DNA of 48,018 nucleotides from Bacteroidales bacterium (GTDB lineage: Bacteria; Bacteroidota; Bacteroidia; Bacteroidales; UBA12077). Location: contig JAQIBH010000131.1 of NCBI GenBank assembly GCA_027859205.1, positions 1 through 48,018 of the forward strand. Direction: 5' to 3'. Below the pieces are notes generated by a model. The model searched no databases. It was not told the origin of the DNA and saw nothing but the letters and a program-made list of their open reading frames with translations. The position numbers were made by a program, and so were the translations under genes. Of this stretch, positions 15,849-25,062 are shown piece after piece; within the stretch, counting starts at the first letter, position 1, and every line of letters starts with the position of its first letter.

Positions 15849-17669
15849 TTATGCAAAAATTTGGAGATCATGTAACTTTTTGTATGTTCCTTGTTTTTTA
15901 AGCAATTCTTCATGTTTACCACGTTCTACAATTTCACCTTCATGAAAAACACAAATTTCATCCGCATCATGCACGGTAGAAAGCCTATGTGCTATAACAA
16001 TCGAAGTTCTGTTTTTCATTAATTTGAATAAAGCATCCTGAACCAGTTTTTCCGATTCGGTATCTAAAGCCGAAGTAGCTTCATCAAGAATCATAATAGG
16101 TGGATTTTTTAGTACAGCCCTGGCAATACTTATTCTTTGACGTTGACCACCGGATAGTTTTGTCCCTCTATCACCAATATTGGTTTGGTATCCATGTTCT
16201 GTTTGTAGTATAAATTCGTGGGCGTTAGCAACTTTTGCTGCTTCAATAATTTCAGCTTCAGTAGCATTATCCAAACCAAAGGCAATGTTATTGTATATTG
16301 TGTCATTGAATAATATTGATTCCTGACTTACAATTCCCATTAAGCTTCTTAAATCATTAATTTTAAGATCTTGAACATCATGTCCATCAATACTTATACT
16401 TCCTTCTAAAACGTCATAAAATCTAGGCAAAAGATCAACAAGAGTAGATTTCCCTGAACCAGACTGACCAACTAACGCAATTTTTTGACCTTTTTGTACT
16501 TCCAGATCAATATTCTTTAGCACATAGTCTTCTATGTATTTAAAATTAAGGTTCTTATATACAATTTTATTTTCAAAGTCCTTAATTGATTTTGCATTTG
16601 TTTTTTCAGTAATAGCCACCTTGGCATCCAAAATTCCACTTATGCGTTCAACAGAGGCTAATCCTTTTTGTAAATTGTAATACACGGTGGACAGTTCTTT
16701 CGATGGTTGAATTATTTGTGAGAAAACAATTAAATAAGTCATAAATTCTTGCGGGCTCATTAATGAATCAGAGCTTAAAACAATATTACCCCCAAACCAC
16801 ATAACAATAACTATTACCAATGTTGCCATTAGTTCACTGAAGGGACCTGCAAGTTCTTTTTTTCTCCAAATCCGTGTCATTAAACGAGTATATGCCTGAT
16901 TTTCTACTTTAAATCGATCGTGTATTTTTTTCTCGGTACTAAATGCTTTAATAATACGAAGCCCAAAAAGAGTCTCTTCAATATAAGATAAAAGTATACC
17001 TAATCGTTTTTGCCCTTTTAATGATTTTCTTTTTAATGATTTACCGATACTGCCAATTACAAAACCACTAAGAGGTAGTAAAACTAAAACAAATAAGGTG
17101 AGTTTTGGACTCCAAATAAATAACATTGTTAAGTATATTATTATTGTTATTGGAGCTTTAATGGCATTATTTAAAGATCTAATAATTGAAGCTTCGATTT
17201 CTTTTACATCACCTGTCATTCGTGAAATTAAATCGCCTTTTCGTTCTTCAGTAAAATATGATAATTGTAAGTCTAATATTTTAGCATTTAAATTATTTCT
17301 TATATCTCTAACTACACGAGTTCTTAGCGGAGCCATTGCATAATTACTTAAATAGTGGAACAGTGTTTTAAAAAACACAAAAAACATGATCATAATGCTT
17401 ACAGCCAGTAGAGCTTGTTGTACACCTTCGGTTTCAATTATATTGCTAAGAAAATAATTAAAATTTTGCGTAATTGCCTCTGTACTTAATTCTAAAGGGA
17501 TAGGTTCGGTAATTCGTGGTTGATTATTGAATAAAATACCTAAAAAGGGACCTGCCATTGTAAATGAAAACAACGAAAATATTGTACTTAGCAATGAAAG
17601 TAATATACTTAATAAGCCTTTGCCCCAATAAGGGATCATATATATAATTACTCTGTTCAATCCGTTCAT
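15849..17669 (-). CDS. MsbA-like ABC exporter (fused membrane and ATPase domains)
   Basis: A 606-residue half-transporter. Six membrane helices lie in about residues 1-330 (pairs near 17-40, 80-105, 165-205 and 280-315). The nucleotide-binding domain has Walker A GQSGSGKST near 398, the Q-loop GIVSQESILF, signature LSGGQRQR near 510, Walker B MILDEATSALD and the H-loop IAHRLST. The family exports lipids, lipid A precursors, peptides or drugs; MsbA-type lipid flipping is the default guess in a Bacteroidota core region, but substrate cannot be read from sequence. A TACATTTG box on this strand (17708-17715) could give it its own promoter downstream of the MBOAT gene. Confidence 0.9.
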   Translation of the reverse strand: MNGLNRVIIYMIPYWGKGLLSILLSLLSTIFSLFSFTMAGPFLGILFNNQPRITEPIPLELSTEAITQNFNYFLSNIIETEGVQQALLAVSIMIMFFVFFKTLFHYLSNYAMAPLRTRVVRDIRNNLNAKILDLQLSYFTEERKGDLISRMTGDVKEIEASIIRSLNNAIKAPITIIIYLTMLFIWSPKLTLFVLVLLPLSGFVIGSIGKSLKRKSLKGQKRLGILLSYIEETLFGLRIIKAFSTEKKIHDRFKVENQAYTRLMTRIWRKKELAGPFSELMATLVIVIVMWFGGNIVLSSDSLMSPQEFMTYLIVFSQIIQPSKELSTVYYNLQKGLASVERISGILDAKVAITEKTNAKSIKDFENKIVYKNLNFKYIEDYVLKNIDLEVQKGQKIALVGQSGSGKSTLVDLLPRFYDVLEGSISIDGHDVQDLKINDLRSLMGIVSQESILFNDTIYNNIAFGLDNATEAEIIEAAKVANAHEFILQTEHGYQTNIGDRGTKLSGGQRQRISIARAVLKNPPIMILDEATSALDTESEKLVQDALFKLMKNRTSIVIAHRLSTVHDADEICVFHEGEIVERGKHEELLKKQGTYKKLHDLQIFA

Positions 17670-17707
17670 TTCATTAAAATGTTTATTAACTCAATCTATT
17701 TAAACGA

Positions 17708-17715
17708 CAAATGTA
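17708..17715 (-). promoter_or_regulatory. Candidate -7 box for the ABC exporter gene
   Basis: Read on the minus strand this is TACATTTG, an exact TAnnTTTG match. It lies 38 bases upstream of the ABC gene start, inside the 109-base gap after the MBOAT gene. No clear -33 element is seen, so confidence is limited. Confidence 0.35.
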
Positions 17716-17778
17716 GAAAAAAATATTCTAGTAAGACCGTAATTATTTGGCTTAAAGATTAAAAAAAGTTAAAGCGAT

Positions 17779-19314
17779 TTAAAACTGAAAATAAATAAAG
17801 GGCTGCAATTCAGATGATTTTACCTGATATAAAATGAAGATAATTACTACAACTAATAAGATTTTTACAAATATGTTTGATTTTATAAACCAACCTCGGT
17901 AGTTTTCTTTAAACCCAGCAGGTAACCAATGGATTGCAAATCCAAGAACTATTAAAAAGAAAATTTTATAATAAGAAGAAATCATAACAGGAACAAGGTT
18001 TATTTGAAAATTCCCTGTAATCTGTTTGATCATTCCAAAGGCACTTTCCATACTTTCTGCTCGGAAGAATATCCAAGCAAAAGTTACTAAATTAAATGTT
18101 GTAAATACTGAAACAAAACGGTAGAATAAATTATTACTTGATCGAGAAGTATAATGTTTATTCAAAGACAGATTCAATTGAACCCATAGCTTATGAATTA
18201 CCAGACCTAAACCATGCAAACCACCCCAAATTATAAACCGTAAACTAGCACCATGCCATAAGCCCCCAAGAAGCATGGTTATCATTAGATTTATGTATAA
18301 CCTCGTTTTTCCTTTACGATTTCCCCCAAGTGGAATATATAAGTAATCTCGTAGCCACGATGATAAAGAAATATGCCACCTCTGCCAAAAATCAGTAATA
18401 TTAATTGCTTTATAAGGAGAATTGAAATTAACGGGTAATTTAAATCCAAGCAATAACGCAACGCCAATCGCTATATCTGTGTACCCCGAAAAGTCACAAT
18501 AAATTTGAATGGAATAACCATAAACTGCCATCAGGTTTTCAAAACCTGTAAAAGATAGTGGAGACTCAAAAACACGATCAACAAAATTAATTGAGATGTA
18601 GTCAGAAATGAGCATTTTCTTAACTAAACCGTTAAGTATTAAAAATGCAGCATGTCCAAATTCTTGTTTTGTTAACTTGAATTTTTGGTAAAGTTGAGGA
18701 ATAAATTCTGCCGCACGAACAATAGGACCTGCAATTAATTGTGGAAAGAATGAGACATAAAAACCAAAATCAATAATATTTCTTACAGGCTTTAGTTTCC
18801 CACGATAAACATCTACCGTATAACTTATTGTTTGGAAGGTGTAAAACGAGATTCCAACGGGTAAAATAATCCTTGATAAATTAAATGAAGATCCAGTTAA
18901 ATTATTGGTCCAGGAGGCTAAAAAGTTTATAACTTCAAAATCAGTATTAAAAGTAGAATTTATTATATCGGTAAAAAAATAAGTGTATTTGAAATATCCT
19001 AAAAGACAAAGATTTATAATTATACTAGTTGCCACAAATAACTTTTTTCTCAAGTTTGTATTCGCTCTGTAAATTAATTGCCCTAGTGTAAAATCTGCAA
19101 TAGTTGAAAAAATGATTAATGAAAAAAAGTAGCCTCCAGATTTATAATAAAAGAATAAACTCATAAAAAACAGGTAAGCATTTCTTAATGGGTTTTTCTT
19201 ATATATAAAAGAATAAATAAGAAGTAAAAAAGCAAAAAATCCCCAAAAGTAAAACTTTGTAAACAAGAGTGGCTTTGCTTCGGAGTATAATAATATGTCT
19301 TTTAAAATATCCAT
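17779..19314 (-). CDS. MBOAT-family O-acyltransferase (AlgI/PatA-like)
   Basis: 511 residues with about ten to twelve hydrophobic helices. The MBOAT signature regions are present: NITDFWQRWHISLSSWLRDY, YIPLGGNRKGKTR and GGLWHGASLRFIIWGGLHG (invariant His near residue 353). Members of the AlgI/DltB/PatA branch move an acetyl or acyl group across the membrane for O-acetylation of exopolysaccharide, peptidoglycan or teichoic acid. The two upstream SGNH-type genes are the usual transfer partners, as in PatA/PatB or AlgI/AlgJ/AlgX systems. It starts only 3 bases after the preceding SGNH gene ends, so the three form an operon. Confidence 0.92.
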   Translation of the reverse strand: MDILKDILLYSEAKPLLFTKFYFWGFFAFLLLIYSFIYKKNPLRNAYLFFMSLFFYYKSGGYFFSLIIFSTIADFTLGQLIYRANTNLRKKLFVATSIIINLCLLGYFKYTYFFTDIINSTFNTDFEVINFLASWTNNLTGSSFNLSRIILPVGISFYTFQTISYTVDVYRGKLKPVRNIIDFGFYVSFFPQLIAGPIVRAAEFIPQLYQKFKLTKQEFGHAAFLILNGLVKKMLISDYISINFVDRVFESPLSFTGFENLMAVYGYSIQIYCDFSGYTDIAIGVALLLGFKLPVNFNSPYKAINITDFWQRWHISLSSWLRDYLYIPLGGNRKGKTRLYINLMITMLLGGLWHGASLRFIIWGGLHGLGLVIHKLWVQLNLSLNKHYTSRSSNNLFYRFVSVFTTFNLVTFAWIFFRAESMESAFGMIKQITGNFQINLVPVMISSYYKIFFLIVLGFAIHWLPAGFKENYRGWFIKSNIFVKILLVVVIIFILYQVKSSELQPFIYFQF

Positions 19315-19317
19315 TTA

Positions 19318-20532
19318 TTATTTCAGGTCATTCTTTTCAATTAAATCTAATAAAGCTTCCGTAAATAATTTTCCTTGAATTTCATAACCGATTTTTTTAA
19401 AATGCAATCGGTCTTCACATACTAGTCCTTTATTATACCATTGTATTATAGAGTGCTCACCGCCCATAATGGAATGAAAATCCCAAGAACTAATTTGTAA
19501 TTCATCGCAGATTTTAAAAATATTATATCTAAAAGAAAGAATGTTGGGGTTGTTTATTTTTTTATCTTTTAGATGATCATTTGGTGTTATAAGCAAGATG
19601 GATGCATTGGGCACAGAATTTTTAATCTGTAAAATCAAATCTCTCAAAATATATAGATGTTCCACAGATGAAAATTCTGTTTCATAAGCTTCGTTTGTCC
19701 CTAATGATATAATGATTAAATCGGGATTGATTATTCCTAATTGACCGGAAAAATAATCGCATTTTAGATATGACTGTGCAGTCGCTCCATTAATACCAAT
19801 GGTATGGTAGTTTATTTTTGATTCTTCGTTTTCGAGGATCAAACCGTAAAGCTCAAAAAATTTGTTGGTATCATTAATGCTTATATTTATTGAAAGAGAA
19901 TCTGTTAAATTATCTAAATGAATTTGTGAGAACCCTTTTTTTGTTTCAGGTATTTTATTATTTACTATCAGCTGTAGGGAGCTATCAGTATTATGAAAGA
20001 TCTTTATGGTATTAAAAAAGTATTTTTGGGGATAATCGTATTTTTCATTCTGCATTTTTATGCTAAATGAGGCAATGCTATCGTTGGTTCTTACGGTAAT
20101 TCCTGATAATCCTAATTTGCAGGTTTTTTCTGAATCGACATTTCTACAACTATCCCAATTTCCTGTGTATTTTACTTTATAAAAAAATGGATTATTAGTT
20201 TGAGCAATGGTGTAGGGGAAAATAAATCCTGGAGCAGCAAATCCGTTTTTATCTGAATAATATTGAAACAAACTTTGCTTAATTTTTTCTGTTAAAAATC
20301 CTGCTTGCAGATGAGAATCTCCAATGTGTACAATCTTAATAGTTTCGAAATTTTCTGTTTTTAGATCTTTAAATTTATGAATCAGTTGTTTAATACTTTC
20401 ATAATTTCTTACGGAAATAGAATTTTCATTATAATTAATAAAAGGCAAAGAATCATATAATCCTTGACTTTTTACAGCAAAAGTGAACGCTGTAAACAAA
20501 ATAACATAAATGCTAATTTTTAGTATTCTCAT
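19318..20532 (-). CDS. SGNH/GDSL-type acyl esterase or transferase, periplasmic
   Basis: 404 residues beginning with a signal peptide (MRILKISIYVILFTAFTFAVKSQ). The SGNH fold motifs are: block I KIVHIGDSHLQAG (catalytic Ser near residue 71), block III ISLGTNEAYETE (Gly/Asn oxyanion residues) and block V DRLHFKKIGY (Asp/His dyad near 372-375). A beta-sandwich-like insert lies between blocks I and III. In MBOAT-linked systems such proteins carry out the final acetyl transfer or the reverse esterase step. Its first 20 bases overlap the end of the upstream SGNH gene, and MBOAT follows after 3 bases. Confidence 0.88.
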   Translation of the reverse strand: MRILKISIYVILFTAFTFAVKSQGLYDSLPFINYNENSISVRNYESIKQLIHKFKDLKTENFETIKIVHIGDSHLQAGFLTEKIKQSLFQYYSDKNGFAAPGFIFPYTIAQTNNPFFYKVKYTGNWDSCRNVDSEKTCKLGLSGITVRTNDSIASFSIKMQNEKYDYPQKYFFNTIKIFHNTDSSLQLIVNNKIPETKKGFSQIHLDNLTDSLSINISINDTNKFFELYGLILENEESKINYHTIGINGATAQSYLKCDYFSGQLGIINPDLIIISLGTNEAYETEFSSVEHLYILRDLILQIKNSVPNASILLITPNDHLKDKKINNPNILSFRYNIFKICDELQISSWDFHSIMGGEHSIIQWYNKGLVCEDRLHFKKIGYEIQGKLFTEALLDLIEKNDLK

Positions 20533-22066
20533 TTTTTGATTGTTCTATATTTTTTAGGTATTCATAATAATCATGAATAAAAGCTTCATAAAACATTTTA
20601 GAAATAACAACTGATCCTTTCCATGTGAAATGAGTATAATCTGTTTTTGCCAATGGTGGTGTGGTGCTTGCCCAAGCTGGCATGGAATTTTTCCCACCCA
20701 TAGCAGCATACATATCCCAAAAAGCACATTCTGCTTTAAAAGCGGCGTTTCTTTGCGCTTTACGGATTTTTTCGATGTTTGGATATGATTCAAGTTTTCC
20801 ATTGTTATTTCTTGCCATATCCGAAACGCCAATTACAATAATATTTATATCAGGCCTTAGTCCTTTTAGGGTTTTTAGTTGTTTGTAGAATTGCTTTTCG
20901 TAATAGGTATAATCTTTAGTTTCGTAAGGCACCAGGTTTACGCCAAATTGAAGAATAATAAGTTTTGTGTTAAGTTCCTGATACATTGATCGTAAAAAAG
21001 CAAGATCAGTCCTGGTAAAATCGGTTCCACTACTACCACGTAATGGAATATTATCAACAGCTACACCTGAATTATCATCCAGAGCAATGCCATAAATATC
21101 AGGACTAGCCTCCCCTTTAAAACTAATTGTTATTTCATCCAATGCACCATCGATATCCCATTTTAAAGTATTTAATTGATAAGAAGCAGAAATTAATTCG
21201 GCATCGAGGGTTTTATCTTTGTATTTTAATTCGGCAATAAACGGATGTTCATTATAACCGTAAAAAACTCTACATTGTTTGAATTTTCTTGTTTTTAAAT
21301 AAGTAATATTTGATTTTTTTAGATTTATTTCTCCTGCACAAAATGTATTTTTATTGATATTATCCGGAGCAAAACGACCAAAACTCATTAAAGCACCTAG
21401 TCTTTTATGATAAATATTCCCTTTTTTAATACTTTGCATAGTAAATCTTTCCCAATTACCATCGAGTTGATGTTGCATTGAAATATTTGTTCCTTTAATA
21501 AGAACAGGTGTAAATAAACCAATTCCAGACCCGCCAAACTGTTTTTGTAATTCATTTCGAATGTAAGATGTAATACGATCTCCTTCAATTTGAGAATCGC
21601 CATAATGTAATATGCGAATTAGCTCGCCTGAAGTTTTCAAATTGTTTAAATGATTAAAAATCGAATATAATACCTTAGAATTTCCGTCGGGATATTCAAG
21701 TTTTTGTCGAATTGTGCCAGGCTGTTGTACATAATTATTGGCGATTGTGGTATCGTTTCGACTAATTGAATCAGTAATTATCTCAGCCGTTAAAGAATCT
21801 GGAACAGTTAAACTATCACTAAATTCTATAATAGTATCTGAGGCTAATTGATCAATATTTTCTTCAATATCGGATTGATGATATTCAAGGATCTCTGAAA
21901 TATCTGCATATTTTGATTCATCAGGAGTAAGACTGGCTCTAATATCGGGAAATTTTAATAGGATGTTATTGCCAATAAAAATTCCATTCTTTGGAAAAAC
22001 AAGCGAAAGCAAAGAAACTATAATGAAAATACTAATCAGAAAAAGTAAAATTTTGTGTGGTTTCAT
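20513..22066 (-). CDS. SGNH/GDSL-type acyl esterase or transferase, membrane-anchored
   Basis: 517 residues. A single N-terminal hydrophobic segment (about 5-25) anchors a periplasmic protein. An acidic, Ser/Thr/Asp-rich linker runs to about residue 120. The SGNH domain follows: block I RILHYGDSQIEGDRI (Ser near 156), ILQFGVNLVPYE as block III with a conserved Asn, and TDYTHFTWKGS (Asp/His dyad near 476-479) as block V. This is the first gene of the cassette with the second SGNH protein (20-base overlap) and the MBOAT protein. Two different SGNH partners for one MBOAT suggest a transferase/esterase pair or two acceptors. Confidence 0.87.
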   Translation of the reverse strand: MKPHKILLFLISIFIIVSLLSLVFPKNGIFIGNNILLKFPDIRASLTPDESKYADISEILEYHQSDIEENIDQLASDTIIEFSDSLTVPDSLTAEIITDSISRNDTTIANNYVQQPGTIRQKLEYPDGNSKVLYSIFNHLNNLKTSGELIRILHYGDSQIEGDRITSYIRNELQKQFGGSGIGLFTPVLIKGTNISMQHQLDGNWERFTMQSIKKGNIYHKRLGALMSFGRFAPDNINKNTFCAGEINLKKSNITYLKTRKFKQCRVFYGYNEHPFIAELKYKDKTLDAELISASYQLNTLKWDIDGALDEITISFKGEASPDIYGIALDDNSGVAVDNIPLRGSSGTDFTRTDLAFLRSMYQELNTKLIILQFGVNLVPYETKDYTYYEKQFYKQLKTLKGLRPDINIIVIGVSDMARNNNGKLESYPNIEKIRKAQRNAAFKAECAFWDMYAAMGGKNSMPAWASTTPPLAKTDYTHFTWKGSVVISKMFYEAFIHDYYEYLKNIEQSKNENTKN

Positions 22067-22386
22067 TTAGCTTATACTTGTGTGCTATTCATTTTGATTT
22101 CTAAATATATTAATATTTCTTTTAAAAGAAAGATTTTATTCTTTAAGATTATTTTTAAGAAACATTAAATATCTTAATTAAATGAAGTATTAATGATACA
22201 AAAGTAGATACTTGTTAAAGAAATTATTATTTAATTATATTTACACAGACTATAAAGTGCTTTTACTCTTAAGGTCAGTTATTTTAAAATATATGTATTT
22301 TAAGCAATGTTTAAAAGTATTTGTATGGATATTAATTTTCATGTAACATTGACCTCCAAATTGTAAAAAGCTAAAAAGCAAAAAAA
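22067..22386. other. 320-base divergent intergenic region
   Basis: This separates the SGNH operon (-) from the response regulator (+). It is very AT-rich, with no gene visible. On the minus strand TACTTTTG (22199-22206) matches TAnnTTTG and could be a -7 box for the SGNH/MBOAT operon with a long leader of about 125 bases; no matching -33 element is seen. I find no terminator or riboswitch-like fold. Confidence 0.4.
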
Positions 22387-23070
22387 GTGAAAATTCTTAT
22401 AATTGAAGACGAGAAAGCATTATCAGATTCGGTAGTTGAATATTTAACAACAGAAGGTAATTTGTGTGAAGTTGTTTATAATTTTTCAGAAGCAGTTGAG
22501 AAAATAGAATTATATGAATACGATTGTGCAATTGTTGATATAAACTTGCCCGATGGTAGTGGATTAGAAATCATAAAAAAAATAAAAGAAAATCAGATTT
22601 CTTTGGGTATAATAATAATTTCTGGAAGAGGTTCTTTAGAAAATAGAATAGAAGGCTTGGAAATTGGTGCAGATCACTATCTTACTAAACCCTTTCATTT
22701 GGCAGAATTAAACGCACATTTAAAATCAATAAATAGGAGAATAAACTTTAGCGGTCATAATGAAATTGATTCAAACGAAATAAAGATATTGCCAGATGAA
22801 CATAGAGCTTTTGTTTGTGACAAAGAATTAAAACTTACAAAAAAAGAATATGATTTGTTATTGTTTTTTATTTCGAATAAGAACAGAGTTATAACAAAAA
22901 TTAGTTTAGCTGAATATCTTTGGGGCGATTTTATGGACACTGCCGATTCTTTTGACTTTATATACACTCACATTAAGAATTTACGAAAAAAATTGTTAAA
23001 ATTGGGTTGTGCAGATTACATCCAGACAATTTATGGAGTTGGTTACAAATTTGATTTAACAATAGGATGA
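22387..23070 (+). CDS. OmpR/PhoB-family response regulator
   Basis: 227 residues, starting at a GTG that yields MKILIIEDEK, the normal receiver N-terminus; no ATG would keep it. The receiver domain (1-120) has the acidic pair Glu7/Asp8, the phosphorylated Asp51 in CAIVDINLPDGSG and Lys in LTKPF near 104. The winged-helix DNA-binding domain (about 130-227) has LTKKEYDLLLFFISNKNRV and YIQTIYGVGYKF. It should bind DNA as a phosphorylation-dependent dimer. The ATGA overlap with the next gene pairs it with that histidine kinase. Confidence 0.93.
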   Translation: MKILIIEDEKALSDSVVEYLTTEGNLCEVVYNFSEAVEKIELYEYDCAIVDINLPDGSGLEIIKKIKENQISLGIIIISGRGSLENRIEGLEIGADHYLTKPFHLAELNAHLKSINRRINFSGHNEIDSNEIKILPDEHRAFVCDKELKLTKKEYDLLLFFISNKNRVITKISLAEYLWGDFMDTADSFDFIYTHIKNLRKKLLKLGCADYIQTIYGVGYKFDLTIG

Positions 23071-24338
23071 AACTTTTAACAAAAACATCACTTAACTTTC
23101 TTTCAATTACTCTATTCATTTTTTTGTTTGGGATTGTGGCCTTTTATTTTTTATTGCGTGGACAGGTAAATCAAAATATTAACCTTGATCTCGAAAAACG
23201 TAAGGCAAGTATTATAAAACAATTAAATGCTTCTGATACTGAAAATAGAATACCTCCAAATCCTAACGAAAGAATCATTATTGATTTAATAACAGGGGAC
23301 AATAAAATTCCGGATGTAATTTATACCGACACCTTAATTTTTGATGTAGCACAACATCGATATATCCCATTTAGAAAATTAGGATTTATTACAACACATA
23401 ATAATCAAAGGATTTATATCCGAATATTTAAATCATTGGAAGAGTCAGACTTATTAATTGTTCGGATATTTTTAATGTTAACGGTATTATTTATTGCACT
23501 GATTGTTACTTTGCTTATAATGAACAGGATTACACTGAAGCAATCTTGGAAGATTTTCTATAATACTATTAATAATTTGAGTAATTACAACGTAAACAAA
23601 CATGAACAGTTTGCATTGCAAGAATCAGAAATAAAAGAGTTTGAAGATTTGAATAGAGTAATTCAAACAATGACCGATAGAATAAATGCCGATTACATTA
23701 ATTTGAAAGAGTTTACTGAAAATGCCTCTCACGAAATCCAAAATCCACTGGCAATAATAAATTCAAAAATGGAATTGTTATTACAATCTGGTGATTTAAG
23801 CGAAAATCATTATAAAGCAGTTGTTGATGCATATGAAGCTTCAAATCGTATATCGCGATTAAATAAAACTCTGATTTTATTAGCTAAAATTGAAAATAGA
23901 CAGTTCCCAGAATCTGAGGAAGTAAACATTAAACTTATTATTGATAATCAGTTGGAGTTACTTGAAGACATCATAGATTCAAAAAGTATAATAACTAAAA
24001 ATAATATTGAAAAAGATTTTTCGGTGATGATGAATCCATATTTAGCTGAAATATTGTTTATGAATTTAATAAAAAATGCAATAAGACATAATGTCGATAA
24101 AGGGCAAATAATAATAAATCAAACAGAAAATACAATTGAAGTATCTAATACAGGCCCGGTTCAAAATATGAATTCTGAAGATCTGTTTAAAAGATTTAGA
24201 AAATTTTCAAATTCTTCGGAATCACTTGGTTTAGGGCTTTCAATAGTGAAAAAAATAAGCGAAGTGTACGACTTTCACATATTTTATGAATACAATAATA
24301 TGCACAGATTCTTCATTAAATTTAACGATTTAAAATAA
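23067..24338 (+). CDS. Sensor histidine kinase, partner of the upstream response regulator
   Basis: 423 residues. Membrane helices at about 11-31 and 131-152 flank a short periplasmic sensor of about 100 residues. HisKA has the phosphorylated His222 in NASHEIQNPLAI. HATPase_c shows the N-box NLIKNAIRHN, a G1 box reading VSNTGP (Asn in place of the common Asp) and GLGLSIVKK as G2. The HEIQNP and SNTGP variants recur in Bacteroidota kinases, so I do not read them as loss of function. It overlaps the regulator gene by 4 bases and is followed by a terminator at 24425. Confidence 0.9.
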   Translation: MKLLTKTSLNFLSITLFIFLFGIVAFYFLLRGQVNQNINLDLEKRKASIIKQLNASDTENRIPPNPNERIIIDLITGDNKIPDVIYTDTLIFDVAQHRYIPFRKLGFITTHNNQRIYIRIFKSLEESDLLIVRIFLMLTVLFIALIVTLLIMNRITLKQSWKIFYNTINNLSNYNVNKHEQFALQESEIKEFEDLNRVIQTMTDRINADYINLKEFTENASHEIQNPLAIINSKMELLLQSGDLSENHYKAVVDAYEASNRISRLNKTLILLAKIENRQFPESEEVNIKLIIDNQLELLEDIIDSKSIITKNNIEKDFSVMMNPYLAEILFMNLIKNAIRHNVDKGQIIINQTENTIEVSNTGPVQNMNSEDLFKRFRKFSNSSESLGLGLSIVKKISEVYDFHIFYEYNNMHRFFIKFNDLK

Positions 24339-24424
24339 CTTCAGAATTTCTTCAGATTTGTGTTCTATGTTTGCAGTAGAACAATTAGTATTGATTTTTT
24401 TATAGCTAAAAAAATAAATAATAG

Positions 24425-24463
24425 AAAAGAGTTGTTAGACGGCAAGCTAACAACTCTTTTTTT
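24425..24463 (+). terminator. Intrinsic terminator after the two-component pair
   Basis: Perfect 14-base arms AAAAGAGTTGTTAG (24425-24438) and CTAACAACTCTTTT (24447-24460) with an 8-base loop, followed by further Ts. It lies 87 bases after the kinase stop. A TATGTTTG box at 24366-24373 precedes it. Confidence 0.85.
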
Positions 24464-24589
24464 GTTTAAAAAACTCCGAAATACTCCTAAGGCACACTTC
24501 AATCCACGTTTTATTTTTAAAATCATATTGCTGAAAATTGATTGCTTGAAAAAAAAACTGTTAATTTGAATTATATTAATCAAATTATT

Positions 24590-25042
24590 ATGGATTTACA
24601 AAGTGGCTTTCATATCATAAAAATTTTACACTACATTATAAGTACTACATTCCTTATTATTGCAATTGCTCTTATTTACAGATCTGTAATTGGCATTATT
24701 CGAGAATATGATTACACATTCTTCGACAAAATCTTATCATCATCCTTTATAATAAATTTGTATTTTCAATTAATTTTTGGTTTGATTCTTTTTTCAAATT
24801 TAGGTTCTTCATTAGGATATGATTATGTTAGTGCCGATGGTACCGTATCTGCCGTTACTAAAAGATTTTGGCCAATTGAGCATATAGTGTTAATGATATT
24901 TGCACTTTTAATTGCTAATTTGGGTTTTATATTTTCAAATAAATCAAAAGAGAGTAAAGCAAAACATAAAAAGGTGCTTATTTATTACAGTCTTTCTATT
25001 CTTCTTATAGCTTATTCTTTAGGAGCAATTTATTTGTTTTAA
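24590..25042 (+). CDS. Small four-helix membrane protein of unknown function
   Basis: The ATG at 24590 gives 150 residues; an upstream TTG (24542) would add a charged, unconvincing extension. Four hydrophobic helices are clear (about residues 9-28, 48-66, 91-113 and 130-148). His9 and His15 at the N-terminal helix and the PIEHIVLMIFALLIANLGF segment (with a conserved-looking Glu-His) are reminiscent of small Bacteroidota membrane proteins often labelled cytochrome-b-like. I cannot show that it binds haem. It stands alone between a terminator and the converging lytic transglycosylase gene. Confidence 0.72.
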   Translation: MDLQSGFHIIKILHYIISTTFLIIAIALIYRSVIGIIREYDYTFFDKILSSSFIINLYFQLIFGLILFSNLGSSLGYDYVSADGTVSAVTKRFWPIEHIVLMIFALLIANLGFIFSNKSKESKAKHKKVLIYYSLSILLIAYSLGAIYLF

Positions 25043-25062
25043 TTGAAAATAACTAGATAAGT

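Noticed and set aside
23727-23750. HEIQNP in the histidine kinase as a degenerate phosphorylation motif
   Set aside because: The histidine and the surrounding positions are kept and the variant is common in Bacteroidota kinases, so the kinase is probably active.
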